Source: Penelope pileata
Taxonomy: Eukaryota > Chordata > Aves > Galliformes > Cracidae
Assembly (NCBI GenBank): GCA_013396635.1
Contig: WBMW01005475.1
Coordinates: forward strand, 310,001 to 374,000
Length of the DNA: 64,000 nucleotides
Direction: 5' to 3'
Positions 61,793-64,000 of this stretch are shown one piece after another; position 1 is the first letter of the stretch, and each line of letters opens with the position of its first letter. The translations under genes and the position numbers were made by a program. The notes under the pieces were generated by a model. The model did no database searches, was not told the DNA's origin, and saw only the letters and a list, made by a program, of their open reading frames with translations.

Positions 61793-64000
61793 CAAAGCAC
61801 ACAAAAGCACACGTGCAGTCTTTCAGAAACCTCACGCGATCATTCAGTTCCGTGCTGTACCAGGCATGGAAGGAAAGCAGAGGATGCAGCCAGGGGGAGA
61901 AGGGAGGGGTTGAAGTGTGCATGTGTTAGGTGGACAGGGGAGTTTCAACCCGAATGGGCTGAGTACAACAAAAAGGAATGCAGTTGGGCAGTGATCAACA
62001 CTTTTGTCACACTTGGTGTGCTTAGCAATTTCCTTTCAACTCTGAAGGGGAAGAAAAGGAACTGTGAAATTGGATTGAAGAAGTGAGAGCAGTGCTGCAC
62101 TCCAGTGAGATCTGAAATACGGGAGGGAGACTTGTTTTTACCTTCTAAAGCAGAATGTACTTTGAGAGGTTGAAATCATAGAAAATCCTGCGCCTAATCA
62201 AACTCAAGAACCATTTTTTCAATTTTGAAGGATTTTTTATTATCAGCGTGATGTGGGGTGATAAGAGATAAGATCAGTATTGTAATCTGATGGAAAAAAA
62301 AAACAACTCAGAAGCAAAATGCTTTTCCAAGGCAGCAGAACTTGTCGGTCAGAACACAGCGACGGTGATGGCTCTGCTGCTGCGGTGCGGTGCAGAGTGC
62401 AGATGCTGCAGGAGAAGGGACCTGGAGTCCTGCAGAAGGGTTTGCTGAACACTGAGTTTTGTTTCATCCAGCAGCTCTGCCTCCTCGCAAAGACAGCAGG
62501 GCCGTAACGAGAGCCCATAAAAAGCAGAATTACAATTTTGTATGCATTTTAATCTTTTTGCAAGTGACGGTTTTCTCAGATTATCGTCTGAATTTAGTTG
62601 AGTGCTGGAGACGCGCTGTTGAAAATTACAGCATGGTTTTGATAGCCCAGAGCAGCCATGGCCAGTGCACAGCCCATCTGGCTTCCCAGAAGGATTTATT
62701 GCCTGGGCCATGGTCACTGCAGCGGCCTTGGGTGTATTCATGTGCTAGAAAATTCTCCTTTGAGTCTCAGCAGCACTGTCCCTGTATTCGGATATGTGCA
62801 ACAGGGAGGAGAGGAGATGAATAATATTCTGGAGTTGGTCTGACTCGCTCATGAGCTGGTGTACAGAGAGGAGCCCCATGGCGAAGGCAGCAGGTGGTGG
62901 CTTGGGGCGAAGGAGGTGCTCAGGGTGGAGGATGCTCCGACTGGGCAGCACCTGGGAGCAGCAGAGGGGCTGATGCCTGCAGGTGGGGGGAGCTGGGCAG
63001 AGGGCAGCACCGGGAAGGAGCTGCTGGGCAGTGGTTTCTTGGCGCGTACGTTGGGTTGGGTTGGGATGTATTGGGCAGGGCCAGTAAGAGGGAGGAGAGG
63101 AGCTGCCTTTGGGCAGCCTCACCCCCAAAAATGCCAGAAACCCAAAACCACAGGAAGCCCCAGGACTGTGACAGTACAGGAATCACTTAAGCCTTCAGAC
63201 CTCCGTGCTCTACTTTTACCTCTGTGTAGTTGGGACCGAAGGCCGGGAACCAGTAGGTAACAGTTGCTAAAGAAATTAGGCACTGGTACAGTCAGCAGGG
63301 GAGGAGGGTTTGGCCTTCACACAGCTGTGTGAGAAGTGTTCACAATTTGTCTGGGAGAGGCCAGCTGACCATCAGCCACTGACTGGTATTGCCAAATAGA
63401 GCAAGTGGGTGATCTCCCACTGGACTAGAGAGATTATTTTTTGACTGCGCGAGGACACTGGCCAATGAAAAACAAACCTTAGACATTTTGTTTGCAGACA
63501 TGATTTGTAGAGCGTTAGCCAAAAGCACAGTGGAACAAAGACCAAAGTTATATTTAGTACATGTCAACCTGATCAAAACCAACTCCAGGCAAACAAAGCC
63601 TGGCCGGATTCAGACACAATGTGGCCTGTAGTTGCCAGAGCTTCCACAGGGGATGGGATCTTGCAGAGAGCAGCTCCAGCTGTTAACGAGAGCAGGAGGC
63701 TTCGGGCAACGCATCCCCAGTGCCACCGTGTGAGTTGGGTACTGACTAGGAGGGATTTTAGTTAAAGGTAGCAAAGTAGGATTTTTATAGTTTTGTTTGA
63801 AAATAACTGAGAAGATACACTATGACTGTCCAAGAGTTAAAAACAGAGCTCCAGAGAGCACTGGGAAGTTTACAGTAAGCTCAGATCAATGAAAGCCCGT
63901 GCAGTACGAGGCACTGTTAAACTGCAGAACAGCACTGAAGCATTGAATGTCAGCTCTTGACATGAAAGCAAGAACACCTGCACTGCATAGAAAGTGATAT

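Larger units (their letters stand above)
1..64000 (+). other. BANP: BANP gene locus, internal part
   Basis: The window lies inside one large + strand gene. Seven exons, each bounded by AG acceptors and GT donors, join in one continuous frame and give the central part of BANP/SMAR1. This is a nuclear BEN-domain protein known to bind matrix-attachment regions and, in recent work, the CpG-rich motif TCTCGCGAGA at housekeeping promoters. The order seen is linker, acidic Ser-rich stretch, BEN domain, then Gln-rich repeats. The start codon, the N-terminal coiled coil and the C-terminal tail are outside the window. Exon phases are 2-2, 2-1, 1-1, 1-1, 1-0, 0-0 and 0-0. No second protein-coding gene is recognised on either strand. 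Confidence 0.93.
44000..64000 (+). other. BANP: BANP intron, 5' part (downstream end outside window)
   Basis: No BANP-like exon was recognised in this 20 kb. Contents seen: a pyrimidine tract (46718-46763), a CpG-retaining patch (about 46100-46170), a small CpG-rich patch (about 51838-51925), an A15 run (58958-58972), a CpG-dense patch (about 59160-59640), a tandem TCTCCATATG (about 60712-60732) and an (AT)8 microsatellite (61777-61792). The longer open frames (for example 60740-61150 minus and 62859-63260 plus) sit in GC-rich sequence and look like chance. A nested gene on either strand cannot be excluded, but none is supported. Confidence 0.75.

Noticed and set aside
62859..63260. 133-codon Gly/Arg-rich plus frame near the window end
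   Set aside because: The translation is low complexity and several other frames overlap it; a GC-rich intron explains it.
44000..64000. Search for the C-terminal BANP exon (recalled to begin LLEATRIPC)
   Set aside because: No segment with this reading behind an AG acceptor was seen, so no exon is claimed here.
1..64000. Search for the BANP binding motif TCTCGCGAGA
   Set aside because: No copy was noticed on reading; a string search would settle it.
1..64000. tRNA, rRNA, CRISPR arrays, bacterial operons, endogenous retroviral genes
   Set aside because: No cloverleaf-like gene, spaced repeats, ribosome-binding-site-linked genes or retroviral motifs were recognised on either strand.

Overview
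The window is vertebrate nuclear DNA, most likely from a bird (a chicken-like galliform fits well). The signs are short exons with GT/AG splice sites, multi-kilobase AT-rich introns, few interspersed repeats, and 3'-end fragments of CR1, the main avian LINE. There are no bacterial-style operons, CRISPR arrays or phage genes. I recognise one gene: BANP (BTG3-associated nuclear protein, also called SMAR1), on the + strand. It encodes a BEN-domain nuclear DNA-binding protein and runs through the whole window. Both ends of the gene lie outside.

Seven internal coding exons join in frame without a stop: 671-793, 1514-1689, 12863-13102, 29605-29772, 38367-38497, 42053-42115 and 43955-43999. Together they encode about 315 residues, roughly 60% of a protein of about 520 residues. 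Exons 1-2 of the window carry the linker after the N-terminal coiled coil and an acidic serine-rich stretch. Exons 3-4 carry the BEN domain, split by a 16.5 kb intron. Exons 5-7 carry a glutamine-rich tract built of repeated L/V-Q-I-x-Q units. The upstream exons (start codon, coiled coil) and the C-terminal exon(s) are not in the window. From 44000 to the end is intron as far as I can tell.

The rest is intronic: a 97 bp near-identical direct duplication bracketing the first exon, two CR1 fragments near 33.5-34.0 kb, a 24 bp perfect palindrome, a perfect 11 bp-stem hairpin next to a 12 bp tandem repeat, a few simple repeats, a CpG-dense patch near 59.2-59.6 kb, and a possible decayed retrogene on the minus strand near 28.9-29.5 kb. 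Most open frames here are short and look like chance.

I found no convincing new biological system. The most useful leads are the duplicated exon-like element at 57-153 and 840-936, the repeat-per-exon layout of the Gln-rich region, and a splice-site ambiguity at the exon 5/6 junction. Family statements rest on recalled knowledge of vertebrate BANP; no alignment or search was run.
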